Origin: Nitriliruptorales bacterium | Lineage (GTDB): Bacteria > Actinomycetota > Nitriliruptoria > Euzebyales > Egibacteraceae | Length of the DNA: 6,402 bases | Reading direction: 5' to 3' | Assembly (NCBI GenBank): GCA_007133145.1 | Contig: SLNF01000309.1 | Span: 1-6,402 of the forward strand | Shown here: positions 1 to 6,037 of the stretch, piece by piece | How positions within the stretch are numbered: position 1 is the stretch's first letter | Layout of the letters: each line of letters starts with the position of its first letter | The notes under the pieces: generated by a model | Databases searched by the model: none | The model's input: only the letters and a program-made list of their open reading frames with translations | What the model was told of the DNA's origin: nothing | Program-made: the position numbers and the translations under genes

Positions 1-1
1 C

Positions 2-130
2 ACGCGACTGCTCGACGCCGCCGGGTGGCCATGCGAGCGCGTTGCGGCCGACGCGCCGGTGGAGCTGCTCGCCGGCCTCGACCACGCGCTCGCGCGGGCG
101 ACCGCCGGCGCGCTGCTGCTCGTCGCATGA
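2..130 (+). CDS. C-terminal end of a transketolase N-terminal-half-like protein (partial)
   Basis: The window opens inside this gene. Only the last 42 codons are present, ending in TGA at 128-130. The readable tail runs from TRLLDAAGWP to ATAGALLLVA. It resembles the end of the thiamine-diphosphate-binding half of split transketolases, where a 'GW.v..vdghd' strand is followed by a helix of the 'l..al..a' type and a hydrophobic strand such as 'kPtlii'. In true transketolases that strand usually continues into a T-x-x-G segment, but here the protein stops directly after it. The next gene begins 19 bases downstream and resembles the C-terminal half of the same enzyme family, which supports the assignment. 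The fragment is short, so the call rests on pattern and context. A Mur-ligase or other alpha/beta protein tail is an alternative. Confidence 0.45.
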   Translation, partial: TRLLDAAGWPCERVAADAPVELLAGLDHALARATAGALLLVA

Positions 131-149
131 GCGCCACAGGGGCCCGGCG

Positions 150-905
150 GTGAGCCCGTCGACGCGTTGGGCCGCCGTCGACGCGCTCGCGCGCCTGCCC
201 GAGGAGCTGCCCGACGCCTTCGTCGTCGTCGGCGCGGAGAGGGGCTTGGCCGGTGAGCTCGCCGAGCTCGCGCCGCAGGCATGCGTGCGCGCCCCTGGGC
301 CGACGAGCCGGCTCGCCGTCGCTGCCGGCGTCGTCGGCCGTGGGCGTCGGGCGATCGTGCTGCCCGCACGGGTCGACGCCGACCTCGCGACCCTCGAGGA
401 GCCCGTCGTCGTGCTCACCGAGGACGTCGCCCTCGCCAAGACGTGGCACCGACTGCGGCGCGCCCTCCTGCATCCCGTCTGGCCGGAGGACGTCGCCGCG
501 TTGCTGCACACCGCCCTGTCGCGTTCCCGTCCGCAGCTCGTGCTCGTCGGCGACGGCGACGTCGCGCCGCGTCCCGCCAACGTGCCTGCCCCGGCGATCG
601 GGCAGACGCGGGTGCACGCCGAGGGAGGGCAGGGCGTGGTCGTGGCCTCCGGGCCGCTCGTGCCACCCCTGCGCAGCGCGGTCGCGGCGCTGGCCCGACG
701 GGGCCTGTCCCTCGCGCTGCTCGAGCCGGTCGGCAATCTGCCGCGGCGCCTCGACCCCGCGGCGGCGCGCCGCGGGGTGCTCGTCGGGCCCGCGCTGGAG
801 GGGGAGGGTGAGCTCGCGGAGGCCGACCTGCGCTACCTCGAGTTGCGTGGGGCGAGCCTGCGCGACCTCCCCGAACGGCTGGCCGAGGCCTTCGGGCAGC
901 CCTGA
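150..905 (+). CDS. Degenerate transketolase C-terminal-half-like protein
   Basis: This 251-residue protein starts at GTG 150. An AGGGG Shine-Dalgarno sequence lies at 138-142, seven bases upstream. The open frame extends further 5', but that part overlaps the previous gene. Residues 20-135 look like a transketolase pyrimidine-binding domain: strand DAFVVVGAE, then GPTSRLAVAAG (50-60) where active enzymes have a G-x-x-E-x-N-x..AAGLA motif, then RALLHPVWPEDV (104-115) matching the 'lRaiP...PaDa.E' block. Residues 150-192 (IGQTRVHAEGG, VVVASGPLV, LARRGLSLALLEP) match the start of the transketolase C-terminal domain. The activating glutamate is not present in the GPTSR region, the segment that normally carries D-G-x-T-H is shortened, and no EDH motif follows. 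The length is below the usual ~310 residues. It is probably not a functional transketolase and may be a structural or regulatory relative. A diverged E1-beta-like protein is an alternative. Confidence 0.55.
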   Translation: MSPSTRWAAVDALARLPEELPDAFVVVGAERGLAGELAELAPQACVRAPGPTSRLAVAAGVVGRGRRAIVLPARVDADLATLEEPVVVLTEDVALAKTWHRLRRALLHPVWPEDVAALLHTALSRSRPQLVLVGDGDVAPRPANVPAPAIGQTRVHAEGGQGVVVASGPLVPPLRSAVAALARRGLSLALLEPVGNLPRRLDPAAARRGVLVGPALEGEGELAEADLRYLELRGASLRDLPERLAEAFGQP

Positions 906-987
906 ACGGCGGATTCGGCTCGGCGGTGAGCTCTGGTGCCCTGGCCCCGTGTCGGCACGTGCCCACCGCGCCGGACCGTGCGCCGCT

Positions 988-1010
988 CGACCGGCCGTTC
1001 GGACGGGTCG
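988..1010 (+). terminator. GC-rich hairpin, possible terminator after the transketolase-like pair
   Basis: CGAC (988-991) pairs with GTCG (1007-1010) and CCGT (995-998) pairs with ACGG (1003-1006), around a TCGG loop with a 3-base bulge on the 5' side. No T-run follows. It could act only as a T-less terminator of the kind proposed for high-GC actinobacteria. Its place, after the stop at 905 and before the promoter near 1050, fits a boundary between two transcription units. Confidence 0.3.
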
Positions 1011-1046
1011 TGGCGGGGGAGCCTCCAAGGCGCTGCGCAGGGGTGA

Positions 1047-1055
1047 TGCTAGGCT
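1047..1055 (+). promoter_or_regulatory. Extended -10 promoter for ftsE
   Basis: TGC-TAGGCT combines an extended TGn with a TANNNT -10 hexamer, as in actinobacterial housekeeping promoters. No convincing TTGACA-like -35 is seen about 17 bases upstream, which extended -10 promoters tolerate. Transcription would start near 1061-1063, giving a 5' leader of about 50 bases before GTG 1115. The in-frame ATG at 1046 overlaps this element, which argues against it as the ftsE start. Confidence 0.45.
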
Positions 1056-1064
1056 CCTCCGAGT

Positions 1065-1076
1065 CCGGCGCGCCGG
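1065..1076. repeat. 12-bp perfect palindrome in the ftsE leader
   Basis: CCGGCGCGCCGG is a perfect inverted repeat just downstream of the predicted ftsE transcription start. It could be an operator or a small structured RNA element. A chance palindrome is also plausible in sequence this rich in G and C. Confidence 0.3.
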
Positions 1077-1114
1077 CGAGGCGTGCAACCTTCCCCACCT
1101 GGTGTCGTGCTGCC

Positions 1115-1801
1115 GTGATACGCCTCGACAACGTTTCGAAGACCTACAAGAACGGTGCCGTCGCGCTGTCGAACATCGACCTCGACATCGCCAAGGGCGA
1201 GTTCGTCTTCCTCGTGGGGGCCTCCGGCTCCGGCAAGAGCACGTTCATCAAGCTGCTCATCAAGGACGAGGACCCCGACGTCGGGGAGATCTGGGTCGGT
1301 GGCAAGCGCCTGTCGCGGCTGAGGAGCTGGCGGGTGCCGACGCTGCGCCGCGACCTCGGCTGCGTCTTCCAGGACTTCAAGCTCCTGCCGAACAAGACGG
1401 TCTTCGAGAACGTCGCCTTCGCGCTCGAGGTCATCGGTCGTCCGCGCGCGGCGATCGAGCGCACCGTGCCCGAGGTGCTCGAGCTCGTCGGCCTCGGCCA
1501 CAAGCACGAGGCCTACCCCCACCAGCTCTCCGGCGGCGAGCAGCAGCGCGTGTCGATCGCCCGGGCCTTCGTCAACCGTCCGCGGATCCTCCTCTGCGAC
1601 GAGCCGACCGGCAACCTCGACCCGACGACCTCGGTCGGGATCATGAAGCTCCTCGACCGCATCAACCGCACCGGCACGACGGTCGTGATGGCCACCCACG
1701 ACCAGCACATCGTCGACTCGATGCGCCGGCGCGTCGTCGAACTCGAGGACGGCGCGCTCGTGCGCGACCAGACACGCGGGGTCTACGGCTATGGGAGCTA
1801 G
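1115..1801 (+). CDS. ftsE: Cell division ATP-binding protein FtsE
   Basis: This 228-residue ABC ATPase is the cytoplasmic engine of the FtsEX complex, which couples ATP hydrolysis to activation of peptidoglycan hydrolases at the division site. With GTG 1115 as Met1 the protein begins MIRLDNVSKTY, the usual FtsE start. Motifs in order: Walker A GASGSGKST (35-43), Q-loop VFQDFKLL with Gln86, ABC signature LSGGEQQR (138-145), Walker B ILLCDEPT (158-165), and H-loop ATHD with His195. The VFQDFKLL and CDEPTGNLD forms are typical of FtsE. The tail RGVYGYGS resembles actinobacterial FtsE. The frame is open back to 926 with an ATG at 1046, but those extensions add non-homologous residues and overlap the promoter. 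No purine-rich Shine-Dalgarno precedes GTG 1115, so initiation may be weak or SD-independent. The 3' end overlaps ftsX by 11 bases, implying translational coupling. Confidence 0.97.
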   Translation: MIRLDNVSKTYKNGAVALSNIDLDIAKGEFVFLVGASGSGKSTFIKLLIKDEDPDVGEIWVGGKRLSRLRSWRVPTLRRDLGCVFQDFKLLPNKTVFENVAFALEVIGRPRAAIERTVPEVLELVGLGHKHEAYPHQLSGGEQQRVSIARAFVNRPRILLCDEPTGNLDPTTSVGIMKLLDRINRTGTTVVMATHDQHIVDSMRRRVVELEDGALVRDQTRGVYGYGS

Positions 1802-2669
1802 GCTCCGCTACCTCCTCTCCGAGGTCTTCGTCGGGCTCCGGCGCAACCTCCTCATGACCGTGGCGACGATCGTGACCGTCACCGTGAGCCTCGCGCTGCT
1901 CGGCGCCGGCCTCCTCGTCCAGCAGCAGGTCAACCTCGCCCGCGACCTCTTCTACGCCGAGGTCGAGGTCTCGATCTGGCTCGACGACGGCATCAGCGAG
2001 GCGCAGCGGATCTCACTCGAGGACGACCTCCGTGAGAACCCCGAGGTCAGCGACCTTATCTACGTCTCGAAGGACGACGCCTACGAGGAGGCCCAGGAGC
2101 TCTTCGAGGGTCAGGACGAGGTGCTCGCGTCGATCGAGCCGGACTTCCTGCCGGCGTCGTTCCGGGTGAGCCTGCACGACCCGGAGCGCTACCTCGTCGT
2201 CGAGTCGCAGTACGCCGGCTTCCCCGGGGTCGCCGACATCTCCGATCAGCGCGAGGTTCTCGACCGCTTCTTCACCGTCATGGACGCCTTCCGCAACGGC
2301 GCGGTCGCCGTGGCCGTCCTCCAGCTCGTCGCCGCGGCGGCCCTCATCAGCAACACCATCCGCATGACGGCCTTCGCCCGACGCGAGCAGATCGGGATCA
2401 TGAAGCTCGTCGGCGCGACGAACTGGTATGTCCGCTTGCCGTTCGTGCTCGAGGGGATGTTCGCCGGGGTCATCGGCGCGCTGCTCGCCAGCGGGCTGCT
2501 CTTCCTCGGCATGCAGACGCTCATCGGGCGGCTGCGCGAGCAGATCGTCTTCATCCCCTTCATCGGCACCGCCGAGGTCCTCACCGTCACGCCGATCCTC
2601 ATCGCCATCGGTGCGGGGCTCGCGGCGATCGCCTCGTTCGTGTCCCTGCGACGGTTCCTCTCGGTCTGA
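1791..2669 (+). CDS. ftsX: Cell division membrane protein FtsX
   Basis: This 292-residue membrane subunit of FtsEX passes the ATPase signal across the membrane to an extracellular hydrolase or its activator. A short cytoplasmic N-terminus leads to a first membrane helix at about 22-43. The extracellular domain follows at about 45-168 and includes AEVEVSIWLDD and the FLPASFRV segment (119-126) conserved in FtsX. Three further helices lie at about 170-190, 217-240 and 264-285, giving the standard four-helix topology. The cytoplasmic motif REQIGIMKLVGATNWYVRLP (198-217) after the second helix is the most recognisable FtsX signature and probably contacts FtsE. The start ATG 1791 lies inside the end of ftsE, and the stop TGA (2667-2669) shares its last base with the next ATG. 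All three proteins are therefore probably made from one message in a coupled way. The length is normal for Gram-positive FtsX. Confidence 0.97.
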   Translation: MGARLRYLLSEVFVGLRRNLLMTVATIVTVTVSLALLGAGLLVQQQVNLARDLFYAEVEVSIWLDDGISEAQRISLEDDLRENPEVSDLIYVSKDDAYEEAQELFEGQDEVLASIEPDFLPASFRVSLHDPERYLVVESQYAGFPGVADISDQREVLDRFFTVMDAFRNGAVAVAVLQLVAAAALISNTIRMTAFARREQIGIMKLVGATNWYVRLPFVLEGMFAGVIGALLASGLLFLGMQTLIGRLREQIVFIPFIGTAEVLTVTPILIAIGAGLAAIASFVSLRRFLSV

Positions 2670-4105
2670 TGACGAGTCGCCGCCCCGCCGCCGCGCAGCC
2701 CCCCACCCGGGGCGTGCGCACCGGTGGCCGGGCGCTCGCGCTGCTGCTCGCCGCGCTGCTCGCCCTCACCCTCCTGCCACCGCCCTCGGCCGCCGACGAC
2801 CTCGAGCAACAGCAGCGGGAGGCCGAGCAGGAGCTCGAGGGCGTCGAGGAGGACCTCGGCGAGGGGCAGGACGCCCTCGAGGATCTCGAGCGCCAGCACA
2901 GCTCGACTGCCGAGGAGCTCGCCGAGGTCGAGGAGCGGCTCGAGGGGATCCGCGCCGAGCTCGCCGAGCTCACCGACGAGCTCGCGGAGGCCGAGGGCGA
3001 GCTCGCCGAGGCCGAGGCGATCCTGGAGGCCACCCAGCAGGACATCGTCGCCACCGAGGGCGAGATCGACGCGACGCGCGACGAGCTCGACGAGCAGCGC
3101 GACCTCTTCAGCGACCGCGTGCGCCACTCCTACATGCACGGCTCGGTCGACGCCACGACGGTGCTCTTCGACGCCACCGACCTCCACGAGCTCACCCGGC
3201 AGAGCCACCTCATCTCCGCGGTGATGAGCCAGGACGTCGCCCAGATCGAGGGCATCGCTGCGCTCGAGGCCGAGCTCGCGGGGGTCCTCGCCCGCCTCGC
3301 AGAGCTCGAGGCCCGTCGCGAGGAGCAGCGCGCCGTCGCCGAGCGCGAGACCGAACGGGTCGCCGGGCTCGTCGAGGAGACCGACGCGCTGCGGGTGGCC
3401 GCCGAGGAGGAGGCCGCGGAGCAGGAGCGGCTGCTCGCCTCCATCGAGGACGAGCAGGAGGAGTACCGCGCCCTCGTCGCCGACCTCGAGTCCCAGAGTC
3501 GCGCGATCGAGTCCGAGCTCCGCGAGCTTGCGGCCGAGCAGGAGCGGCGCGAAGCCGAGGAGCGTCGCCTCGCCGAGCAGCGCGAGGCCGAACGGGAAGC
3601 TGCGTCGCGCTCGAGTGGTGCGAGCTCCTCGTCAGGGTCCTCCTCGTCGTCCTCGTCGTCCTCGTCGTCGTCGTCCTCGAGCGGGAGCTCGGGCGGCTCC
3701 TCGGGCAGCGCGTCGAGCGGGGGCGGCCAGCTCGCTACCCCGGTCGCCGCGCCGATCACGAGCCCCTTCGGCTACCGCACGCACCCGATCCTCGGCACCC
3801 GTCGTCTCCACGCCGGCATCGACTACGGGGCGCCGACGGGCACGCCGATCCGCGCCGCGGAGTCGGGCACGGTCGTCACCGCGGGGGGCATGGGCGGCTA
3901 CGGCATCACCGTCGTCATCAACCACGGTGGGGGGATGAGCACGCTCTACGCTCACCAGTCGCGCCTCGCGGTCAGCGCCGGCCAGCAGGTCAGCCGCGGC
4001 CAGACCATCGGCTACGTCGGCTCGACGGGGGTCTCGACCGGCCCGCACCTCCACTTCGAGGTGCGGATCAACGGTACGCCGACCAACCCGATGCCCTACC
4101 TCTAG
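2669..4105 (+). CDS. Secreted coiled-coil M23 (LytM) peptidoglycan endopeptidase, likely FtsEX partner
   Basis: This 478-residue exported protein probably cleaves peptidoglycan cross-bridges during cell separation. A signal peptide covers about 1-42 (Arg-rich start, hydrophobic LALLLAALLALTLL, cleavage near PSAA-DD). Two Glu/Ala/Leu-rich coiled coils follow at about 43-150 and 188-312. The break between them (YMHGSVDATTVLFDATDLHE) resembles the turn region of EnvC- and PcsB-type proteins. A Ser/Gly linker (313-353) leads to an M23 domain (355-478) with PITSPFGYRTHP, HAGIDYGAPTG (zinc ligands His381 and Asp385), YAH (His429) and GPHLHFE (His460, His462). All metal and catalytic positions known from LytM are present. 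Coiled coil plus LytM is the E. coli EnvC architecture, but EnvC's LytM domain is inactive, whereas this one looks active. The 1-base overlap with ftsX and the lack of its own Shine-Dalgarno imply coupled translation. Activation by FtsX is inferred from context and architecture. Confidence 0.92.
   Translation: MTSRRPAAAQPPTRGVRTGGRALALLLAALLALTLLPPPSAADDLEQQQREAEQELEGVEEDLGEGQDALEDLERQHSSTAEELAEVEERLEGIRAELAELTDELAEAEGELAEAEAILEATQQDIVATEGEIDATRDELDEQRDLFSDRVRHSYMHGSVDATTVLFDATDLHELTRQSHLISAVMSQDVAQIEGIAALEAELAGVLARLAELEARREEQRAVAERETERVAGLVEETDALRVAAEEEAAEQERLLASIEDEQEEYRALVADLESQSRAIESELRELAAEQERREAEERRLAEQREAEREAASRSSGASSSSGSSSSSSSSSSSSSSSGSSGGSSGSASSGGGQLATPVAAPITSPFGYRTHPILGTRRLHAGIDYGAPTGTPIRAAESGTVVTAGGMGGYGITVVINHGGGMSTLYAHQSRLAVSAGQQVSRGQTIGYVGSTGVSTGPHLHFEVRINGTPTNPMPYL
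2957..3019 (+). repeat. Three tandem heptads in the first coiled coil (21-bp units)
   Basis: Residues 97-117 of the M23 protein read ELAELTD, ELAEAEG, ELAEAEA: three back-to-back 7-residue units, each opening with GAGCTCGC at the DNA level. Leu and Ala repeat at heptad core spacing, as expected for a long two-helix coil. The similarity of the 21-base units suggests local duplication or strong constraint. Confidence 0.7.
3638..3682 (+). repeat. Poly-serine codon tract (15 Ser in a row)
   Basis: Fourteen consecutive TCN codons (TCG and TCC mixed) followed by AGC encode Ser324-Ser338 of the M23 protein, inside a wider Ser/Gly linker at 313-353. The tract separates the coiled coils from the catalytic domain and is probably a flexible spacer in the wall. 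The near-uniform trinucleotide repeat could change length by replication slippage without a frameshift. Confidence 0.85.
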
Positions 4106-4111
4106 AGGGCT

Positions 4112-4130
4112 GGCCCGCCAGGGTCGGGCC
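4112..4130 (+). terminator. GC hairpin between the M23 gene and the S41 protease gene
   Basis: GGCCCG (4112-4117) pairs with CGGGCC (4125-4130) around a 7-base loop, starting seven bases after the M23 stop codon. No T-run follows, so it may be a weak or T-less terminator, or a hairpin that shields the 3' end of the upstream message. The competing palindrome CTGGC-CC-GCCAG (4110-4121) has too small a loop to be favoured. Confidence 0.3.
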
Positions 4131-4153
4131 CGTCGGCGGTCGCGCCCGCGTGG

Positions 4154-4159
4154 CACGCT
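4154..4159 (+). promoter_or_regulatory. Possible -10 element for the S41 protease gene
   Basis: CACGCT differs from the TANNNT consensus at its first base and lies seven bases before ATG 4167. That is the spacing of leaderless actinobacterial promoters. No -35 element is evident. This is weak evidence; read-through from ftsEX is equally possible. Confidence 0.2.
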
Positions 4160-4166
4160 GGGGGGC

Positions 4167-5405
4167 ATGGATCTCTCACCGCCAGGGCCTCCTGTGTCAC
4201 AGCCGACGCGCTCGGTGTGGCGCTGGCGCGTCCTCGGTGGCCTGACCGCGCTCGTCGTCGTCGCCGCGCTCGTGTTCAGCGCCTACCGCATGGGCAGCGA
4301 GGGCGCGGGCGGCTTCGTCGAGGTGCCCGTCGGAGGTGGAGACCGGGTACCCACCGAGCTCGAGCCGCTCGTCGAGCTCTACGAGGACCTCAAGGCCGAC
4401 GCCGTCGATCCCCCCGAAAGCGAGGTCCTCGTCGAGGGGGCCATCGAAGGGATGCTCGAGGCGCTCGACGACCCCTATGCGCGCTACTACGACCCGACGG
4501 CCTACGAGGACTTCTCCGACCAACTCGACGGCACCTACGCCGGGGTCGGCATGGAGTTGCAGGAGACCCCCGAGGGGCTCTTCGTCGTCCGCGTCTTCGA
4601 GGGCACCCCGGCCGACGAGGGCGGGGTCCGCGCCGGCGACCGCATCCTCGGCGTCAACGGCGATGACGTCACCGAGCAGCCCATCGAGGCCGTCGTCAAC
4701 CAGGTGCGCGGTGAGCCCGGCACCGACGTGGAGCTCGAGCTCGAGCGTGGCAACGACGAGGTCGAGACGATCACGACGACGCTCACCAGGGCCGAGATCG
4801 CGATTCCCAGGCTCGAGGCGAGCATCCTCGAGGACGGTGCGGCGCACCTCGAGCTCCTGCAGTTCACCACCAACGTGGCCGACGAGCTGCGCGGGGAGAT
4901 CGAGGGCGCCCTCGAGGACGGCGCCGAAGGGGTCGTCCTCGACCTGCGGGGCAACCCCGGCGGTCTGCTGCGGGAGTCCGTCAACGTCGCGAGCGTCTTC
5001 CTCGACGAGGAGGTCGTCGTGCGGGTGCAGGAGCGTTCGGGGCAGGAGGAGACGCTGACGGCGGCCGGGGACCCCGCCGGGGACTTCCCGCTCGTCGTCC
5101 TCGTCGACGGCGGCACCGCGAGCGCCTCGGAGATCGTCGCCGCGGCGATCCAGGACGCGGGCCGCGGGCTCCTCATCGGCGAGCCGACGTTCGGCAAGGG
5201 CACGGTGCAGACCATCCGCTCCCTGCCGGGGGGCTCGGGCGCGAAGTTCACGACCGCGGCGTACTTCACGCCGTCGGGCGACTCGATCGAGGAGGTCGGC
5301 GTCGAGCCGGATCGGGAGGTCGCTGCCGCAGAGGACGCCGAGGACGACCCGCAGCTCTCCGCGGCGCAGGATGCCCTGCAGTCGCTCGTCGCCGGTTCCC
5401 AGTAG
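4167..5405 (+). CDS. Membrane-anchored S41 C-terminal processing protease with PDZ domain
   Basis: This 412-residue CtpA/Prc-family serine protease would act outside the cytoplasmic membrane. An N-terminal signal anchor lies at about 22-40. A helical segment (62-118, including LEALDDPYARYYDP) is typical of CtpA/CtpB proteins. The PDZ domain follows at about 120-207 (GLFVVRVFEGTPADEGGVRAG, GDRILGVNGDDV). The S41 core includes LDLRGNPGGLL (258-268), the nucleophile region GGTASASEIVAAA with Ser319, and GEPTFGKGTVQ with Lys344 and Gln348. The Ser-Lys spacing of 25 and Lys-Gln spacing of 4 match the E. coli Prc catalytic triad, so it should be active. ATG 4167 is used here, though its only nearby G-run sits too close to be a good Shine-Dalgarno. 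GTG 4194, with AGGG at 4184-4187, is a credible alternative giving MSQPTRSVWRW. S41 genes also neighbour ftsEX in Bacillus subtilis (ctpB) and envC in many proteobacteria, suggesting a role in hydrolase turnover. Its substrate cannot be told from sequence. Confidence 0.93.
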   Translation: MDLSPPGPPVSQPTRSVWRWRVLGGLTALVVVAALVFSAYRMGSEGAGGFVEVPVGGGDRVPTELEPLVELYEDLKADAVDPPESEVLVEGAIEGMLEALDDPYARYYDPTAYEDFSDQLDGTYAGVGMELQETPEGLFVVRVFEGTPADEGGVRAGDRILGVNGDDVTEQPIEAVVNQVRGEPGTDVELELERGNDEVETITTTLTRAEIAIPRLEASILEDGAAHLELLQFTTNVADELRGEIEGALEDGAEGVVLDLRGNPGGLLRESVNVASVFLDEEVVVRVQERSGQEETLTAAGDPAGDFPLVVLVDGGTASASEIVAAAIQDAGRGLLIGEPTFGKGTVQTIRSLPGGSGAKFTTAAYFTPSGDSIEEVGVEPDREVAAAEDAEDDPQLSAAQDALQSLVAGSQ

Positions 5406-5417
5406 TCGCATCGGGCC

Positions 5418-5894
5418 ATGGCCAAGCCACGCAAGCGCGACGACGCGATCGCGGTGAACCGTCGGGCACGCCACGACTACCGCATCGATGACACGCTCGA
5501 GGCCGGGCTCGTGCTCACCGGCACCGAGGTGAAGTCGCTGCGCGACGGCAAGGCGTCGCTGCAGCACGCCTACGCCGTCGTCCGCCGCGGTGAGGTGTGG
5601 CTCTACGGCTGCCACATCCCCGAGTACGCCTTCGGCAACCGCGCCAACCACGAGCCGACCCGGCCCCGCAAGCTCCTGCTGCACCGCGAGGAGATCGCCG
5701 AGCTCGAGGCGTTCACGCGTGAGTCGGGGCGCACGCTCGTCCCGCTCAAGCTCTACTGGAAGGACGGCCGGGCCAAGCTCCAGCTCGGGCTCGCCGGGGG
5801 CAAGACCCAGCACGACAAGCGCAAGGACATCGCCGAGCGCGACGCCAAGCGCACGATGGAGCGGGAGCTTGCCGAGCGACGCAAGGGCCGTTGA
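5418..5894 (+). CDS. smpB: SsrA-binding protein SmpB
   Basis: This 158-residue cytoplasmic RNA-binding protein delivers tmRNA to stalled ribosomes and mimics the missing anticodon stem in the decoding centre. Family signatures run throughout: VNRRARHDY (13-21), LTGTEVKSLRDG (33-44), HIPEY (66-70), RPRKLLLHREEI (82-93), TLVPLKLYWKDG (106-117) and GKTQHDKRKDIAERDAKR (128-145). His132 in GKTQHDKR matches His136 of E. coli SmpB, a residue important in the decoding centre. The basic C-terminal tail (about 137-158) is the part that folds into the mRNA channel. The length is normal. The start ATG 5418 gives MAKPRKRDD, as usual for the family; no strong Shine-Dalgarno is seen in the 12-base gap after the S41 gene, so translation is probably coupled to it. 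Its RNA partner ssrA lies 154 bases downstream. Confidence 0.98.
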   Translation: MAKPRKRDDAIAVNRRARHDYRIDDTLEAGLVLTGTEVKSLRDGKASLQHAYAVVRRGEVWLYGCHIPEYAFGNRANHEPTRPRKLLLHREEIAELEAFTRESGRTLVPLKLYWKDGRAKLQLGLAGGKTQHDKRKDIAERDAKRTMERELAERRKGR

Positions 5895-5970
5895 GGGCAC
5901 GGGCATCGCGGCGGCCGCTGCGCGCGCGAAGAGCGCGGCGGGCGACATCCTCGGCGCGGGCCGGACGGCA

Positions 5971-5999
5971 GTGAGCCGAACCCACCCGTCGGGTAGACT
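5971..5999 (+). promoter_or_regulatory. Candidate promoter for the tmRNA gene
   Basis: TAGACT (5994-5999) fits the actinobacterial TANNNT -10 hexamer. GTGAGC (5971-5976), 17 bases upstream, is only a weak -35 match. Transcription would start near 6006, giving a precursor leader of about 43 bases before the mature tmRNA end at 6049. The surrounding stretch from 5895 to 6048 holds no coding sequence that I can support. Confidence 0.4.
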
Positions 6000-6037
6000 C
6001 GCCTGTCCTGCACCATGACAACTGCATCCAGCGTCGC

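Noticed and set aside
42..149. N-terminal extension of the 150-905 gene
   Set aside because: It overlaps the end of the preceding gene, is Arg/Ser-rich shadow sequence, and GTG 150 has a well-placed AGGGG.
926..1114. N-terminal extension of ftsE, including ATG 1046
   Set aside because: The added residues do not resemble FtsE, and ATG 1046 coincides with the -10 element. GTG 1115 gives the conserved MIRLDNVSKTY start.
253..1857. Long + strand frame across the transketolase-like gene and ftsE
   Set aside because: It is a frame shadow of Arg, Ser and Pro, while the competing frames carry recognisable domains including the complete FtsE motif set.
3130..3759. Minus-strand frame with an acidic Asp/Glu run
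   Set aside because: The run is the reverse complement of the TCG/TCC serine tract in the M23 gene; the rest is low-complexity Ser/Arg/Ala.
2428..4245. Long + strand frame overlapping ftsX and the M23 gene
   Set aside because: Arg/Ala/Pro-rich shadow in another frame; the genuine genes in this region have clear domain motifs and coupled stop/start sites.
5923..5937. CGCGC-GAAGA-GCGCG hairpin after smpB as a terminator
   Set aside because: The stem is only 5 bp, no T-run follows, and alternating CG sequence makes such pairing common by chance.
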